NCBI RefSeq assembly: GCF_022179445.1
Contig: NZ_BPQU01000023.1
Coordinates: 1 to 64,000 of the forward strand
Reading direction: 5' to 3'
Source: Methylobacterium mesophilicum
GTDB taxonomy: Bacteria > Pseudomonadota > Alphaproteobacteria > Rhizobiales > Beijerinckiaceae
DNA: 64,000 bases
Position 1 is the first letter of the stretch; each line of letters opens with the position of its first letter. Positions 1 to 7,956 of the stretch are shown here, in pieces. Under the pieces are notes generated by a model. That model ran no database searches and had not been told where the DNA came from. It saw nothing but the letters and a program-made list of their open reading frames with translations. The translations under genes were made by a program, and so were the position numbers.

Positions 1-92
1 ACCACTCAACGCTGCAAACGGCTAACCCGTCGCAACGCGGCCGGGCACGGCTCTAGGATCGGCCGGAGTGATTGGTTTTGGCACGGCCAAGA

Positions 93-698
93 TTACTTCT
101 TGGCCAGGTCCTCGAGGCGCTGCTGCATCTCCAGCATCTGCCGTTTGAGGTCGTCCAGCTCACCGCCGGCATAGCCCCCCTGGGCCCCCTGCGCGGCCGC
201 CTGCGGAGCCTGGGGCTGCGCCCCGCCGGCGGGCGGCGTGAAGCCGGTGAACATCTTCATGGCGTCGCCGAAGAAGTTCATGTTGGTGCGCACCGACTGC
301 TCGATCGCGTTCTGGAACGCGGCCGGGCCGAAGCTGTGGGCGAATTTCTCGCGCAGGCCGTCCTGGTCCTTGGCGAAGTTCGCCATCGAGAATTCCAGGA
401 AGCTCGGCACCATCGTGCGCATGCTGTCGCCGTAGAAGCGGATCAGCTGGCGCAGGAACGCCACCGGCAGCAGGTTCTCGGCGCCGGCCTTGTTCTCCTG
501 CTCGAAGATGATCTGCGTCAGCACCGACCGGGTGATGTCGTCGCCCGCCCGCGCATCGTAGACGACGAAGTCCTCGCCGTTCTGGACCATCGTGGCGAGG
601 TCCTCCAGCGTCACGTAGGTCGAGGTGCCGGTGTGATACAGGCGCCGGTTCGCGTATTTCTTGATGACGGTCTGGGTGGCCTTGACGGTATCCGCCAT
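93..698 (-). CDS. phaR: Polyhydroxyalkanoate synthesis repressor PhaR
   Basis: This 201-residue protein is a PhaR-type DNA-binding regulator. In this family it senses PHB granules and represses phasin and PHB genes. The N-terminal PHB/PHA accumulation regulator DNA-binding domain is recognisable at about residues 8-70 (IKKYANRRLYHTGTSTYVTL, then EDLATMV), followed by the helical PHB-binding part (LRQLIRFYGDSM, SFLEFSMANF). The C-terminus is Ala/Gly/Gln-rich and ends in a short coiled stretch (LKRQMLEMQQRLEDLAKK). It is divergent from phaA across a 329-bp gap, which fits regulation of the PHB pathway next door. The start ATG at 698 is followed directly by the conserved domain. Length matches the family. 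Confidence 0.95.
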   Translation of the reverse strand: MADTVKATQTVIKKYANRRLYHTGTSTYVTLEDLATMVQNGEDFVVYDARAGDDITRSVLTQIIFEQENKAGAENLLPVAFLRQLIRFYGDSMRTMVPSFLEFSMANFAKDQDGLREKFAHSFGPAAFQNAIEQSVRTNMNFFGDAMKMFTGFTPPAGGAQPQAPQAAAQGAQGGYAGGELDDLKRQMLEMQQRLEDLAKK

Positions 699-1027
699 CG
701 GGAACGGCCTTTCTGAACTCGGGACTCGGGGGCGCTGCAGGCACGCGCGACGCGTCCCGGCGGGATCGTCTTCGCGCCCGCAGCACGGACCTTAAAGCCT
801 TCCACAGGCGCAGAAAACAGCAAACTGCACCTCTTCAACGCAGAATAATGCCGGGTGCCGGCCTTCGCACAGGCCATTTCAGTCTCGCAGGCGCGTCATC
901 GGGGCGTTTTCACCCCCAAAGGTCGATCCTTGACTTCGCCGACTCCAAGCCCTTCATCGCGGGACCGGCTTTTAGAGCGCGCCCGAACTGAGGAAGGCGC
1001 GCCGGCTTGTAAGAGGAGAACGTTCAC
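699..1027. promoter_or_regulatory. Divergent phaR-phaA intergenic region
   Basis: This 329-bp stretch separates divergently transcribed phaR and phaA, so it must hold both promoters. A purine-rich ribosome-binding site (aagaggagaa) sits at about 1012-1021, just before the phaA ATG. I could not assign -35/-10 boxes or a PhaR operator with confidence. Confidence 0.4.
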
Positions 1028-2212
1028 ATGGCAGGCAGCGAAGAGATCGTCATCGTCGGGGCCGCGCGCACCGCGGTCGGCTCGTTCGGCGGCGCCTTCG
1101 GGGCTGTCCCGGCCCACGAGCTCGGCGCCACCGCGATCAAGGCCGCCCTGGAGCGCGCCAAGGTCTCCCCCGACGACGTGGACGAGGTGATCTTCGGCCA
1201 GGTGCTCACGGCCGGCGCCGGCCAGAACCCCGCCCGGCAGGCCGCGATCAAGGCCGGCATCCCCGAGAAGGCCACCGCGTGGGGCCTCAACCAGGTCTGC
1301 GGCTCCGGCCTGCGCACCGTCGCCATCGGCATGCAGCAGATCGCCAACGGCGACGCCACCGTGATCGTGGCCGGCGGCCAGGAATCGATGTCGCTCTCGC
1401 CCCACGCCCAGTACCTGCGCGGCGGCCAGAAGATGGGCGACCTCAAGCTCATCGACACGATGATCAAGGACGGGCTCTGGGACGCCTTCAACGGCTACCA
1501 CATGGGCCAGACCGCCGAGAACGTCGCCCAGGCGTTCCAGCTCACCCGCGAGCAGCAGGACCAGTTCGCGACCCGCTCGCAGAACAAGGCCGAGGCCGCC
1601 CGCAAGGAGGGCCGGTTCAAGGACGAGATCGTGCCCGTCACGATCCCCGGCAAGAAGGGCGACACGATCGTCGACACCGACGAGTACATCCGCGACGGCG
1701 CCACCGTGGAAGCGATGGCCAAGCTCAAGCCGGCCTTCGCGAAGGAGGGCACGGTGACGGCCGCCAACGCGTCCGGCCTGAACGACGGCGCCGCCGCGCT
1801 GGTGCTGATGTCGGCCTCCGAGGCGGAGCGGCGCGGGCTGACGCCGCTCGCCAAGATCAAGTCCTGGGCGACCGCGGGCGTCGATCCCAAGGTGATGGGC
1901 ACCGGCCCGATCCCGGCCTCGCGCAAGGCCCTGGAGAAGGCCGGCTGGAAGCCCTCCGACCTCGACCTGATCGAGGCCAACGAGGCCTTCGCGGCTCAGG
2001 CGCTCGCGGTGAACAAGGACATGGGCTGGGACGATTCGAAGGTGAACGTCAACGGCGGCGCCATCGCCATCGGCCACCCGATCGGCGCCTCCGGTGCCCG
2101 CGTCCTCGTCACCCTGCTGCACGAGATGAAGCGGCGCGACGCCAAGAAGGGCCTCGCCACCCTGTGCATCGGCGGCGGCATGGGCGTCGCCATGTGCCTC
2201 GAGCGGCCGTGA
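1028..2212 (+). CDS. phaA: Acetyl-CoA acetyltransferase (beta-ketothiolase) PhaA
   Basis: The enzyme condenses two acetyl-CoA to acetoacetyl-CoA, the first step of polyhydroxybutyrate synthesis in the cytoplasm. It has 394 residues, the normal thiolase length. The acylated nucleophile is Cys91 (NQVCGSGLR). The C-terminal thiolase signature contains His350 (GGAIAIGHPIGASGAR) and the general-base Cys380 (CIGGGMGVA). It lies directly upstream of phaB in the same direction and divergent from phaR, the classic PHB arrangement. The chosen ATG has a good AG-rich ribosome-binding site. In Methylobacterium the same enzyme also supports the ethylmalonyl-CoA pathway; this is family knowledge and not shown here. 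Confidence 0.97.
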   Translation: MAGSEEIVIVGAARTAVGSFGGAFGAVPAHELGATAIKAALERAKVSPDDVDEVIFGQVLTAGAGQNPARQAAIKAGIPEKATAWGLNQVCGSGLRTVAIGMQQIANGDATVIVAGGQESMSLSPHAQYLRGGQKMGDLKLIDTMIKDGLWDAFNGYHMGQTAENVAQAFQLTREQQDQFATRSQNKAEAARKEGRFKDEIVPVTIPGKKGDTIVDTDEYIRDGATVEAMAKLKPAFAKEGTVTAANASGLNDGAAALVLMSASEAERRGLTPLAKIKSWATAGVDPKVMGTGPIPASRKALEKAGWKPSDLDLIEANEAFAAQALAVNKDMGWDDSKVNVNGGAIAIGHPIGASGARVLVTLLHEMKRRDAKKGLATLCIGGGMGVAMCLERP

Positions 2213-2249
2213 TCGGTTTGTAACGATCGGCTGTCCACCAATATAGACT

Positions 2250-2263
2250 TGAGTCCTAACTCA
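2250..2263. promoter_or_regulatory. Short perfect inverted repeat upstream of phaB
   Basis: TGAGT-CCTA-ACTCA is a perfect 5-bp dyad with a 4-bp spacer, in the 116-bp phaA-phaB gap. Its size and position suit an operator or promoter-linked site for phaB. No regulator can be assigned from sequence alone. Confidence 0.35.
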
Positions 2264-2271
2264 GAAAAAAT

Positions 2272-2296
2272 CGCGTGCGGACGCCATCCGCACGCG
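2272..2296. other. Strong hairpin in the phaA-phaB gap
   Basis: A perfect 10-bp stem (CGCGTGCGGA / TCCGCACGCG) with a 5-nt loop lies 33 nt before the phaB start. An A-run precedes it and no T-run follows it, so it is not a canonical forward terminator. It could attenuate read-through from phaA or stabilise the phaB transcript. Confidence 0.5.
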
Positions 2297-2328
2297 GCAT
2301 CACGTGATGCGAACAGGAGGAAACAACA

Positions 2329-3057
2329 ATGTCTCAAGGACGCGTCGCGCTCGTTACGGGCGGCACCCGCGGAATCGGCGCCGCGATCTCGAAGGGCTTG
2401 CAGGCCAAGGGCTACAAGGTCGCGGCCAATTACGCCGGCAACGACGAGGCGGCCCAGGCCTTCAAGGCCGAGACCGGCATCCCGGTCTTCAAGTTCGACG
2501 TCGGCGACTACGAGAGCTGCCAGGCCGGCATCGCGTCGGTCGAGGCCGAGCTGGGTCCGGTCGAGGTGCTGGTCAACAACGCCGGCATCACCCGCGACGG
2601 CGCCTTCCACAAGATGGATTTCGCCAAGTGGCAGGCGGTCATCAAGACCAACCTGGACTCGGTGTTCACCTGCACCCGGCCGGTGATCGAGGGCATGCGC
2701 AGCCGCGGCTTCGGCCGGATCATCATCATCTCGTCGATCAACGGCCAGAAGGGCCAGGCCGGCCAGACCAACTACTCGGCCGCCAAGGCCGGCGTGATCG
2801 GCTTCGCCAAGGCACTCGCCCAGGAGAGCGCCTCCAAGGGCATCACCGTCAACGTGATCGCGCCGGGCTACATCGCCACCGACATGGTGATGGCGGTGCC
2901 GGAGGAGATCCGCAACAAGATCATCGCGACGATCCCCACCGGCCGCCTCGGCAAGTCGGAAGAGATCGCCCACGCGGTGGAATACCTGGCGAGCGACGAG
3001 GCCGGCTTCATCAACGGCTCGACGCTCACCGTGAACGGCGGCCAGCACTTCGTCTGA
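2329..3057 (+). CDS. phaB: Acetoacetyl-CoA reductase PhaB
   Basis: PhaB reduces acetoacetyl-CoA to (R)-3-hydroxybutyryl-CoA with NADPH, supplying the monomer for polyhydroxybutyrate synthase. The 242-residue protein is a classical short-chain dehydrogenase. It shows the nucleotide-binding TGGTRGIG at residues 10-17, NNAG at 83-86, catalytic Ser136, Tyr149 and Lys153 (YSAAK), and the C-terminal NGG of the family. A strong ribosome-binding site (caggagga) precedes the ATG. It sits 116 bp after phaA in the same orientation. The gap holds two inverted repeats, so it may have its own promoter or attenuated read-through from phaA. Confidence 0.97.
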   Translation: MSQGRVALVTGGTRGIGAAISKGLQAKGYKVAANYAGNDEAAQAFKAETGIPVFKFDVGDYESCQAGIASVEAELGPVEVLVNNAGITRDGAFHKMDFAKWQAVIKTNLDSVFTCTRPVIEGMRSRGFGRIIIISSINGQKGQAGQTNYSAAKAGVIGFAKALAQESASKGITVNVIAPGYIATDMVMAVPEEIRNKIIATIPTGRLGKSEEIAHAVEYLASDEAGFINGSTLTVNGGQHFV

Positions 3058-3114
3058 TTTTTTTCGGTACGACGGGCGTGTCCGGCTCTGCCGGGCCGCC
3101 ACATCGATCTCGGA

Positions 3115-3151
3115 CGCCGCGCCGCCCTGCCGGGCCGCGCGGCGTTTCTTT
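3115..3151 (+). terminator. Probable terminator of phaB
   Basis: An 8-bp GC stem (cgccgcgc / gcgcggcg) is followed at once by tttcttt, 58 bp past the phaB stop. This is rho-independent in layout, although the loop is long. Confidence 0.6.
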
Positions 3152-3218
3152 GTGTTCGTGCTTCCGGTCAGATCTCATCTTCGATCGGCGACACACGGCC
3201 GGCAGGATAAGCCGCCTT

Positions 3219-3330
3219 GTCATTCCGGGGCACCGCAGGCGAGCCCGGAACCCAGAGCCGCCGCCGGTGCAAGGTCATCGTGGACCTGAGTTTCTGGATT
3301 CCGGGCTCCGCGTCGCGGTCCCGGAATGAC
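3219..3330. repeat. Palindromic intergenic repeat, copy 1
   Basis: The outer arms gtcattccgggg... and ...cccggaatgac are inverted copies of each other across 112 bp. The inner sequence gagcccggaacccaga recurs in reverse complement in the second copy at 12706-12818. The element is non-coding and would fold into one long hairpin. The layout resembles REP/BIME-type elements. Confidence 0.75.
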
Positions 3331-3648
3331 CGGGTGGCTGCGCGTAAGACGCTCGGACTTCAGAGCGAGCACAGCACGTCTTATCCGCACAAACACCGGT
3401 TTGAACTGATCCTCGCAGGATCTTTGTCAAACGCGCGCCGGTGGGCGGAACGAAATCCACGCGATCCTCACGAATTTCTTTTCCCACCGTAGATCCCATC
3501 AGACTGCGCGTGGATCTGTGCATTGCGGGGTCGGACGCGCGGAATCGCACAGGTGCTCCGGAACACGAACAATTCGAGCTGTCCCGGATAGGTCTCGTTT
3601 CGGCCCCGCGTGGTTGTTCGCGCCAGCAGGAACGAAGGCCCCGATACG

Positions 3649-4098
3649 ATGAACACCCCATTCACCAAGCGCGATGCCGGTGAAACTCTTGCCGCCGACC
3701 GGACGGTCGATGCACGCGGCGTCGCGATGCTGGCCAAGCTCGGTCTCGCCGCGGCTTGCGCCCTCGGCCTCGCCGCCTGCGTCACCCCGCAGGAACGGCA
3801 CGCGATGGATCAGGGCCAGTGCTACGAATTCGGCTTCGAGCCCGGCACCGATGCGTTTGCCCAGTGCACGATGGACCTGCACCAGCAGCGCGCGCTGACC
3901 CAGGCGAACCGGGACCTGTACTGGCAGTCCCAGTTCGCCGCGCAGACCCGCCGCCGGGAGGCGCAGCAGGATCTCTACAAGCAGATCAGCCTGCAGCGCA
4001 GCGGCGACCCCCGCTTTCCCGTCTGCGGCGCCGCCTCGGACGGCGGCATGGACCGCCGGACCATGACCTGGTTCGGCCCGAACTGCCGCGCCCGCTGA
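3649..4098 (+). CDS. Small putative lipoprotein, function unknown
   Basis: The protein has 149 residues from the ATG at 3649, which is preceded by a good ribosome-binding site (aggaacgaagg). A hydrophobic stretch, MLAKLGLAAACALGLAACVTP at about residues 27-47, ends in a lipobox LAAC, so the mature protein should be membrane-anchored in the periplasm. The rest is charged and Gln-rich (MDLHQQRALTQANRDLYWQSQFAAQTRRREAQQ split across the middle) with two Cys near the C-terminus. The hydrophobic segment begins unusually late for a signal peptide, so the true start could be internal. I recognise no domain. It is followed after 21 nt by a small membrane protein, probably co-transcribed. Confidence 0.7.
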   Translation: MNTPFTKRDAGETLAADRTVDARGVAMLAKLGLAAACALGLAACVTPQERHAMDQGQCYEFGFEPGTDAFAQCTMDLHQQRALTQANRDLYWQSQFAAQTRRREAQQDLYKQISLQRSGDPRFPVCGAASDGGMDRRTMTWFGPNCRAR

Positions 4099-4119
4099 TC
4101 CCGATCCGGAGAGACCCCC

Positions 4120-4359
4120 ATGTCCGATGTCATCACCCGCGGCCCGCAGAAGCCTGGCCGGCTCATCTTCATCGCCACCGCCGTGGTCGGCATCGCGACC
4201 GCATTCATCACCGGCGACATCGTGCGGTTCGCCCTGGCCGTTCTCGGCTGCGCGTCGCTGCTCAGCGTGAGCTACGCGCTGGTCGCGCGGCGCCTCGGTT
4301 GGCAGCCGCTGAAGGTCGGCGAGTTGTTCGACACGGTGTTTCAGCTGGTGCTGCACTGA
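4120..4359 (+). CDS. Small two-helix membrane protein, unknown
   Basis: This 79-residue protein has two predicted transmembrane helices at about residues 14-30 (LIFIATAVVGIATAFIT) and 33-52 (IVRFALAVLGCASLLSVSYA). A short basic and amphipathic tail ends at LVLH. The ribosome-binding site ggagagac lies just before the ATG, and the gene follows the lipoprotein gene by 21 nt, suggesting one transcript. No family is recognised. Confidence 0.65.
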   Translation: MSDVITRGPQKPGRLIFIATAVVGIATAFITGDIVRFALAVLGCASLLSVSYALVARRLGWQPLKVGELFDTVFQLVLH

Positions 4360-4364
4360 CCCGC

Positions 4365-4391
4365 TTCCCTTCGCGGGCTACGCGAAGGGAA
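4365..4391. terminator. Terminator-like hairpin
   Basis: A perfect 11-bp stem (ttcccttcgcg / cgcgaagggaa) with a 5-nt loop begins 6 bp after the preceding stop codon. It lacks a T-tract, so it may be a Rho-assisted or 3'-end-stabilising structure. Confidence 0.5.
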
Positions 4392-4474
4392 ACCGAGACG
4401 ACCGGCTCGATTCCGCGAAGTCTGGCCGATCACGCCCCCCGTAACTTCGCCGAATCGACAGTCCCGAGACCGCC

Positions 4475-4564
4475 ATGACGCTCGCCCTGATCCTCGCCAG
4501 CCTCCTCCTGGTCAACGTTCTGATGGCCGGTCTGTTCTCCCTGGTCGCCCTCTGGGCCGACTGA
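4475..4564 (+). CDS. Very small membrane peptide (29 aa)
   Basis: An ATG at 4475 opens a 29-codon frame that is almost entirely one hydrophobic helix (MTLALILASLLLVNVLMAGL, then FSLVALWAD). It ends 1 nt before the stop codon of the convergent glycerophosphodiesterase gene. No strong ribosome-binding site is seen. Single-helix peptides like this are common but rarely annotated, and coding status rests on composition only. Confidence 0.4.
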   Translation: MTLALILASLLLVNVLMAGLFSLVALWAD

Positions 4565-4565
4565 G

Positions 4566-5792
4566 CTACGGTGCGCCGACGCAATTGGCGTAGAACGTCG
4601 TGGTCGCCGGCCAGTCCGAGAACACGCCGAGCACGCCGACCTGGCCGTGCAGCACGTCCAACAACCGCAGGATGTCGCCATCCCCGGTCACCACCGGTTT
4701 TATCGACTGGTAGTAGTAGCCGCCGCCCTCCTTGAGCGGACCCGACCGCTCCAGCGACCAGGCGATCAGGCCGAGGCCGGCCTTCTTGGCCTCCCGTGCA
4801 TAGGTCGAGGGCTCGATGGCGCCCTCAGGCCCGGGACGGACCAGCATCCACAGGGGAGGCGCCAGGATCTTCACGCCCTTGCCGGAAAGCTCGGCCATGC
4901 CCGGCTTCCAGGTGTCCGGCTTCTCCGGGTCGAAGCCCTTGGTGGTCTCGTCCCGGTCGTCGAGGAAGATCGCCTGGCGGCCGAAATCCGGGTCCTTCTC
5001 GAGCCAGTACAGGATATCCCGGAGCTGGAAGCTCTGCGGATAGACGTCGGAGGCCGGGATGCCGGCCTGCTTGTACTCGTCGATCAGCTGCTGGGCGTAT
5101 TGATCCTGGGTATAGGTGCCCTCGAACGGCATCGGGACCTGGGGCGCCTTCAGCTCCGGCGTGAACTTGCGCCCCATCCCCTTCACCAGGGCGATGTACT
5201 CCTTGTGGGACATCAGCGTGCCGGTGGTGGCGTAGAGGTCGGTGCGCCAGTGCGGCGTCGCGTTCATGTAGGCGGCCAGCGTAGTCGCGTCCGGGTCGGC
5301 CGCGTCCATCTTGCCGTTCAGCGACTTGAACTCGTCGAGGGTCAGGTCGCTGGTGCAGCACTTGGCCGATGCCTTGCGGCCGGTGGCCGGGTCGGCCGGC
5401 TCGAAACCCTTCGTGCACTTCGCCGCGAGGTTCGGCCGGGCCAGGATGTCCGTGGTCGTGTGCAGGTCGCACTGGCTGTGTCGGCAGACCAGCTGGCGGT
5501 CCTTGGTGAAGGCGACGTCGCACTCGATGATTCCGGCCCCCATCCGGTAGGCGGCGAGCAGCCCCTCGCGGGTATGCTCGGGGAACATCAGCGGCGCCCC
5601 CCGGTGCGAGATCGAGAAGCTTCGCGGGGTGTAGGGCCGGTCGACACCGCAGGCGGCCAGGTGCTCCTTGAGCGGCCCGGGCTTCAGCTGGTCGACGAGG
5701 TAGAACGGACGCGGCCCAAGCTGCACCCCCTCGCCGGCGAGCGCCGACCCACCCGCCAGCAGCAGCCCGAGGACGGCTAGGATCGCGCGCAT
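4566..5792 (-). CDS. Secreted glycerophosphodiester phosphodiesterase
   Basis: The enzyme hydrolyses glycerophosphodiesters to glycerol-3-phosphate and an alcohol, probably in the periplasm for phosphate or carbon scavenging. From the ATG at 5792, with ribosome-binding site gggag, the protein has 408 residues and a clear signal peptide (MRAILAVLGLLLAGGSALAG). GDPD catalytic residues are visible: HRG at 63-65, PEH at 71-73, Glu90 and Asp92 (IIECDVAF), and His105 (RHS). An extended Cys-containing insertion (residues about 127-145) fits the larger periplasmic subfamily. A longer in-frame start at 5909 exists but would put 39 charged residues before the signal peptide. The EamA gene is divergent. 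Confidence 0.9.
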   Translation of the reverse strand: MRAILAVLGLLLAGGSALAGEGVQLGPRPFYLVDQLKPGPLKEHLAACGVDRPYTPRSFSISHRGAPLMFPEHTREGLLAAYRMGAGIIECDVAFTKDRQLVCRHSQCDLHTTTDILARPNLAAKCTKGFEPADPATGRKASAKCCTSDLTLDEFKSLNGKMDAADPDATTLAAYMNATPHWRTDLYATTGTLMSHKEYIALVKGMGRKFTPELKAPQVPMPFEGTYTQDQYAQQLIDEYKQAGIPASDVYPQSFQLRDILYWLEKDPDFGRQAIFLDDRDETTKGFDPEKPDTWKPGMAELSGKGVKILAPPLWMLVRPGPEGAIEPSTYAREAKKAGLGLIAWSLERSGPLKEGGGYYYQSIKPVVTGDGDILRLLDVLHGQVGVLGVFSDWPATTTFYANCVGAP

Positions 5793-5890
5793 CGACAGAT
5801 CTCCCGGTTCTCGCTGCCCGTAAGGCGGGACGGTGACAGGGCCGTGACCCTCTCTCGCCGACTCACGAGCCCGCATGGTAGCTGCGATCC

Positions 5891-6805
5891 ATGAGCCGAA
5901 CAGCGTCATCCGCGGGCCGCGACATATCGCGCTCCGCCGCCACCCTCGCGGGTTTCGGGGCGATCCTGTTGTGGTCGCTGCTCGCTTTGTTCACCGCCGC
6001 CTCCGGGACGGTGCCGCCGTTCCAGCTCGCCGCCATGACCTTTTCGATCGGCGGCCTGTGCGGCTGCGCCGCCTGGATCGGTCGTCCGGCCGGGGCCCGC
6101 GCGCTGCTCCAGCCCTGGCCGGTCTGGCTGCTCGGGGTCGGCGGATTGTTCGGCTACCACGCCCTCTATTTCAGCGCCCTGCGCTTGGCGCCGCCGGCCG
6201 AGGCCGGGCTGATCAACTACCTCTGGCCGCTGCTGATCGTCCTGTTCTCGGCCCGGCTGCCGGGCTCGGGCGGCCTGCGCGCCGGACATCTCGCCGGGGC
6301 GGTGCTCGGTCTGGCCGGCGTCGCCGCCCTGTTCGTCGGCCGGGGCAACCTCGATTTCGCCGCGGGCGCGCTGCCCGGTTACGCCGCCTCCCTGGCGGCG
6401 GCCTTCGTGTGGGCCGGCTACTCGGTGCTGTCGGCCCGGGTCGGCCAGGTGCCGACCGACGCGGTCGCGGGCTTCTGCCTCGTCACGGCGGCGCTGAGTC
6501 TGGCCTGTCATCTCGCCTTCGAGACCACGGTCTGGCCGGCGGACGCCACGCAATGGGGGGCGGTGCTGCTTCTCGGGATCGGGCCGGTGGGGGCCGCCTT
6601 CTATCTCTGGGACATCGGCTGCAAGCGGGGCGACGTCCGCCTGCTCGGCGTCACCGCCTATGCGGCGCCGGTGCTGTCGACACTGATCCTCGTGGCGACC
6701 GGCTATGCCAGCCCCGGCCCGGCCCTGGCGCTGGCCTGCCTGCTGATCGTAGCCGGCGCGCTGACGGCGGTGCGGGCATCCCAGGCTGCCCCGAGGGCGG
6801 TCTGA
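5891..6805 (+). CDS. EamA/DMT-family inner-membrane exporter (YddG-like)
   Basis: The 304-residue protein has about ten hydrophobic helices in two EamA repeats, typical of the drug/metabolite transporter superfamily. The segments GYHALYFSALRLAPPAEAGL and NYLWPLLIVLFSA resemble the YddG aromatic amino-acid exporter branch. The second half has GIGPVGAAFYLWDIGCKRGD, matching the family's YLWDxGxKRGD motif. The substrate cannot be read from sequence; efflux of amino acids or other small metabolites is likely. The gene is divergent from the phosphodiesterase and is followed by the molybdoenzyme-maturation operon, with no obvious functional link. Confidence 0.88.
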   Translation: MSRTASSAGRDISRSAATLAGFGAILLWSLLALFTAASGTVPPFQLAAMTFSIGGLCGCAAWIGRPAGARALLQPWPVWLLGVGGLFGYHALYFSALRLAPPAEAGLINYLWPLLIVLFSARLPGSGGLRAGHLAGAVLGLAGVAALFVGRGNLDFAAGALPGYAASLAAAFVWAGYSVLSARVGQVPTDAVAGFCLVTAALSLACHLAFETTVWPADATQWGAVLLLGIGPVGAAFYLWDIGCKRGDVRLLGVTAYAAPVLSTLILVATGYASPGPALALACLLIVAGALTAVRASQAAPRAV

Positions 6806-6931
6806 TCTCCACGCTTTGTGGCCGCTGATGGAGCCATCACGATCGTGGGCGGTGCGGCGCCTTGCACGGCGCCGCCCGGGCCATACCTGTTGGTGGCGGG
6901 GGGCACCCGCCGGCCGAAGGTCTCGAGGGCC

Positions 6932-7255
6932 ATGCTCAGCACCGATACAGACATCCTCGCCGCCGCCGCATCCTGGCGGCGGGACGGGCGCGCCGTGGCA
7001 CTCGCCACCGTGATCGAGACCTGGGGCTCGGCGCCGCGACCCGTCGGGAGCCACCTCGTGGTCGATGGGGACGGCAATTTCCTCGGCTCCGTCTCGGGCG
7101 GCTGCGTCGAGGGATCCGTGATTACCGAGGCGATCGAGGTGATCGAGGCCGGGGCGCCGCGCATCCTTGAATTCGGCGTCGCGGACGAGACCGCATGGCG
7201 GGCCGGGCTGTCCTGCGGCGGCCGGATCCGGGTCTTCGTCGAGCGGGTCGACTGA
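6932..7255 (+). CDS. XdhC/CoxI-family protein, N-terminal domain type
   Basis: This protein carries the XdhC/CoxI N-terminal domain and would help deliver or insert the molybdenum cofactor into xanthine-dehydrogenase-like enzymes. From the ATG at 6932 it has 107 residues, with the family motif VIETWGSAPRPVGSHLVV, then GSVSGGCVEGSV, and an ending SCGGRIRVFVERV. A longer frame opens at 6818, but the added 38 residues look non-domain. It overlaps the next gene by one nucleotide (TGATG), indicating translational coupling. In several families both XdhC domains form one polypeptide; here they are separate genes. Confidence 0.85.
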   Translation: MLSTDTDILAAAASWRRDGRAVALATVIETWGSAPRPVGSHLVVDGDGNFLGSVSGGCVEGSVITEAIEVIEAGAPRILEFGVADETAWRAGLSCGGRIRVFVERVD

Positions 7256-7956
7256 TGCGCACCGAGATTCTGGACAGCCTCAACGCCGAGCGCGCCGCGC
7301 GCCGGGCCGCGATCCTGGTCACCGATCTGGTCGACGGGACGCAGCGCCTCGTTCGCGAGGCCGAGATGGCCGCCGATCCGGCGGCGGAGGTGCTGGGCCG
7401 GCATATGGCCTCGGGCAAGAGCGGTCTCGTCGAGATCGACGGCCGGCAGGTTTTCTTGACCGTGCAGGTTCCGCCGGTTCGTCTTGTGGTGATCGGCGCC
7501 GTCCACATCTCGCAGGCGATGGCGCCCATGGCCGCCGGCCTCGATCTCGCCGTCACCGTGATCGACCCGCGTACCGCCTTCGCGAGCCCGGAGCGCTTCC
7601 CGGGTATCGACCTCGTAGCCGAGTGGCCCGATGCCGCCCTCGGGAGCCGCGTGCCGCCCCTCGATCGCTATTGCGCGCTCGCCGCGCTGACCCACGATCC
7701 CAAGATCGACGATCCGGCGCTGAAGGCGGCCCTGTCCGCCGGGTGCTTCTATGTCGGGGCGCTGGGCTCGCGGAAGACCCATGCGGCCCGCGCCGCCCGG
7801 CTCGCTGAGGCCGGCTTCTCGTCCGAGCTGATCGGCCGGATCCGGGCGCCGATCGGGCTCGCCATCGGGGCGGTGAGCCCGGCCGAGATCGCGTTGGCGG
7901 TGCTAGCCGAGGTCGTGGCGACGCTCCGCCGGGTCCCTCGACCGGAGGCCGCGTGA
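7255..7956 (+). CDS. XdhC-family protein, C-terminal Rossmann domain type
   Basis: The 233-residue protein contains the XdhC Rossmann domain, which binds nucleotide or cofactor during molybdoenzyme maturation. Visible features are LVVIGAVHISQAMAPMA (Rossmann loop, with GAVHIS in place of the more usual GAGHVG), the acidic strand end VTVIDPRTAF, and the C-terminal core GALGSRKTHAARAARL plus RIRAPIGLAIGAVSPAEIAL. The TGATG overlap fixes the start at 7255. It overlaps the following gene by 4 nt (GTGA). The pair probably acts as one functional XdhC. Confidence 0.88.
   Translation: MRTEILDSLNAERAARRAAILVTDLVDGTQRLVREAEMAADPAAEVLGRHMASGKSGLVEIDGRQVFLTVQVPPVRLVVIGAVHISQAMAPMAAGLDLAVTVIDPRTAFASPERFPGIDLVAEWPDAALGSRVPPLDRYCALAALTHDPKIDDPALKAALSAGCFYVGALGSRKTHAARAARLAEAGFSSELIGRIRAPIGLAIGAVSPAEIALAVLAEVVATLRRVPRPEAA

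Larger units (their letters stand above)
3058..3648. other. Intergenic region after phaB
   Basis: The 591-bp gap contains a probable phaB terminator (3115-3151) and a 112-bp palindromic intergenic repeat (3219-3330). The remaining part, about 3331-3648, holds the presumed promoter of the lipoprotein gene. Short reading frames here lack coding character. Confidence 0.5.

Noticed and set aside
896..2122. A 408-codon frame antisense to phaA
   Set aside because: phaA has complete thiolase motifs; the opposite frame is composition-driven, with no ribosome-binding site or domain.
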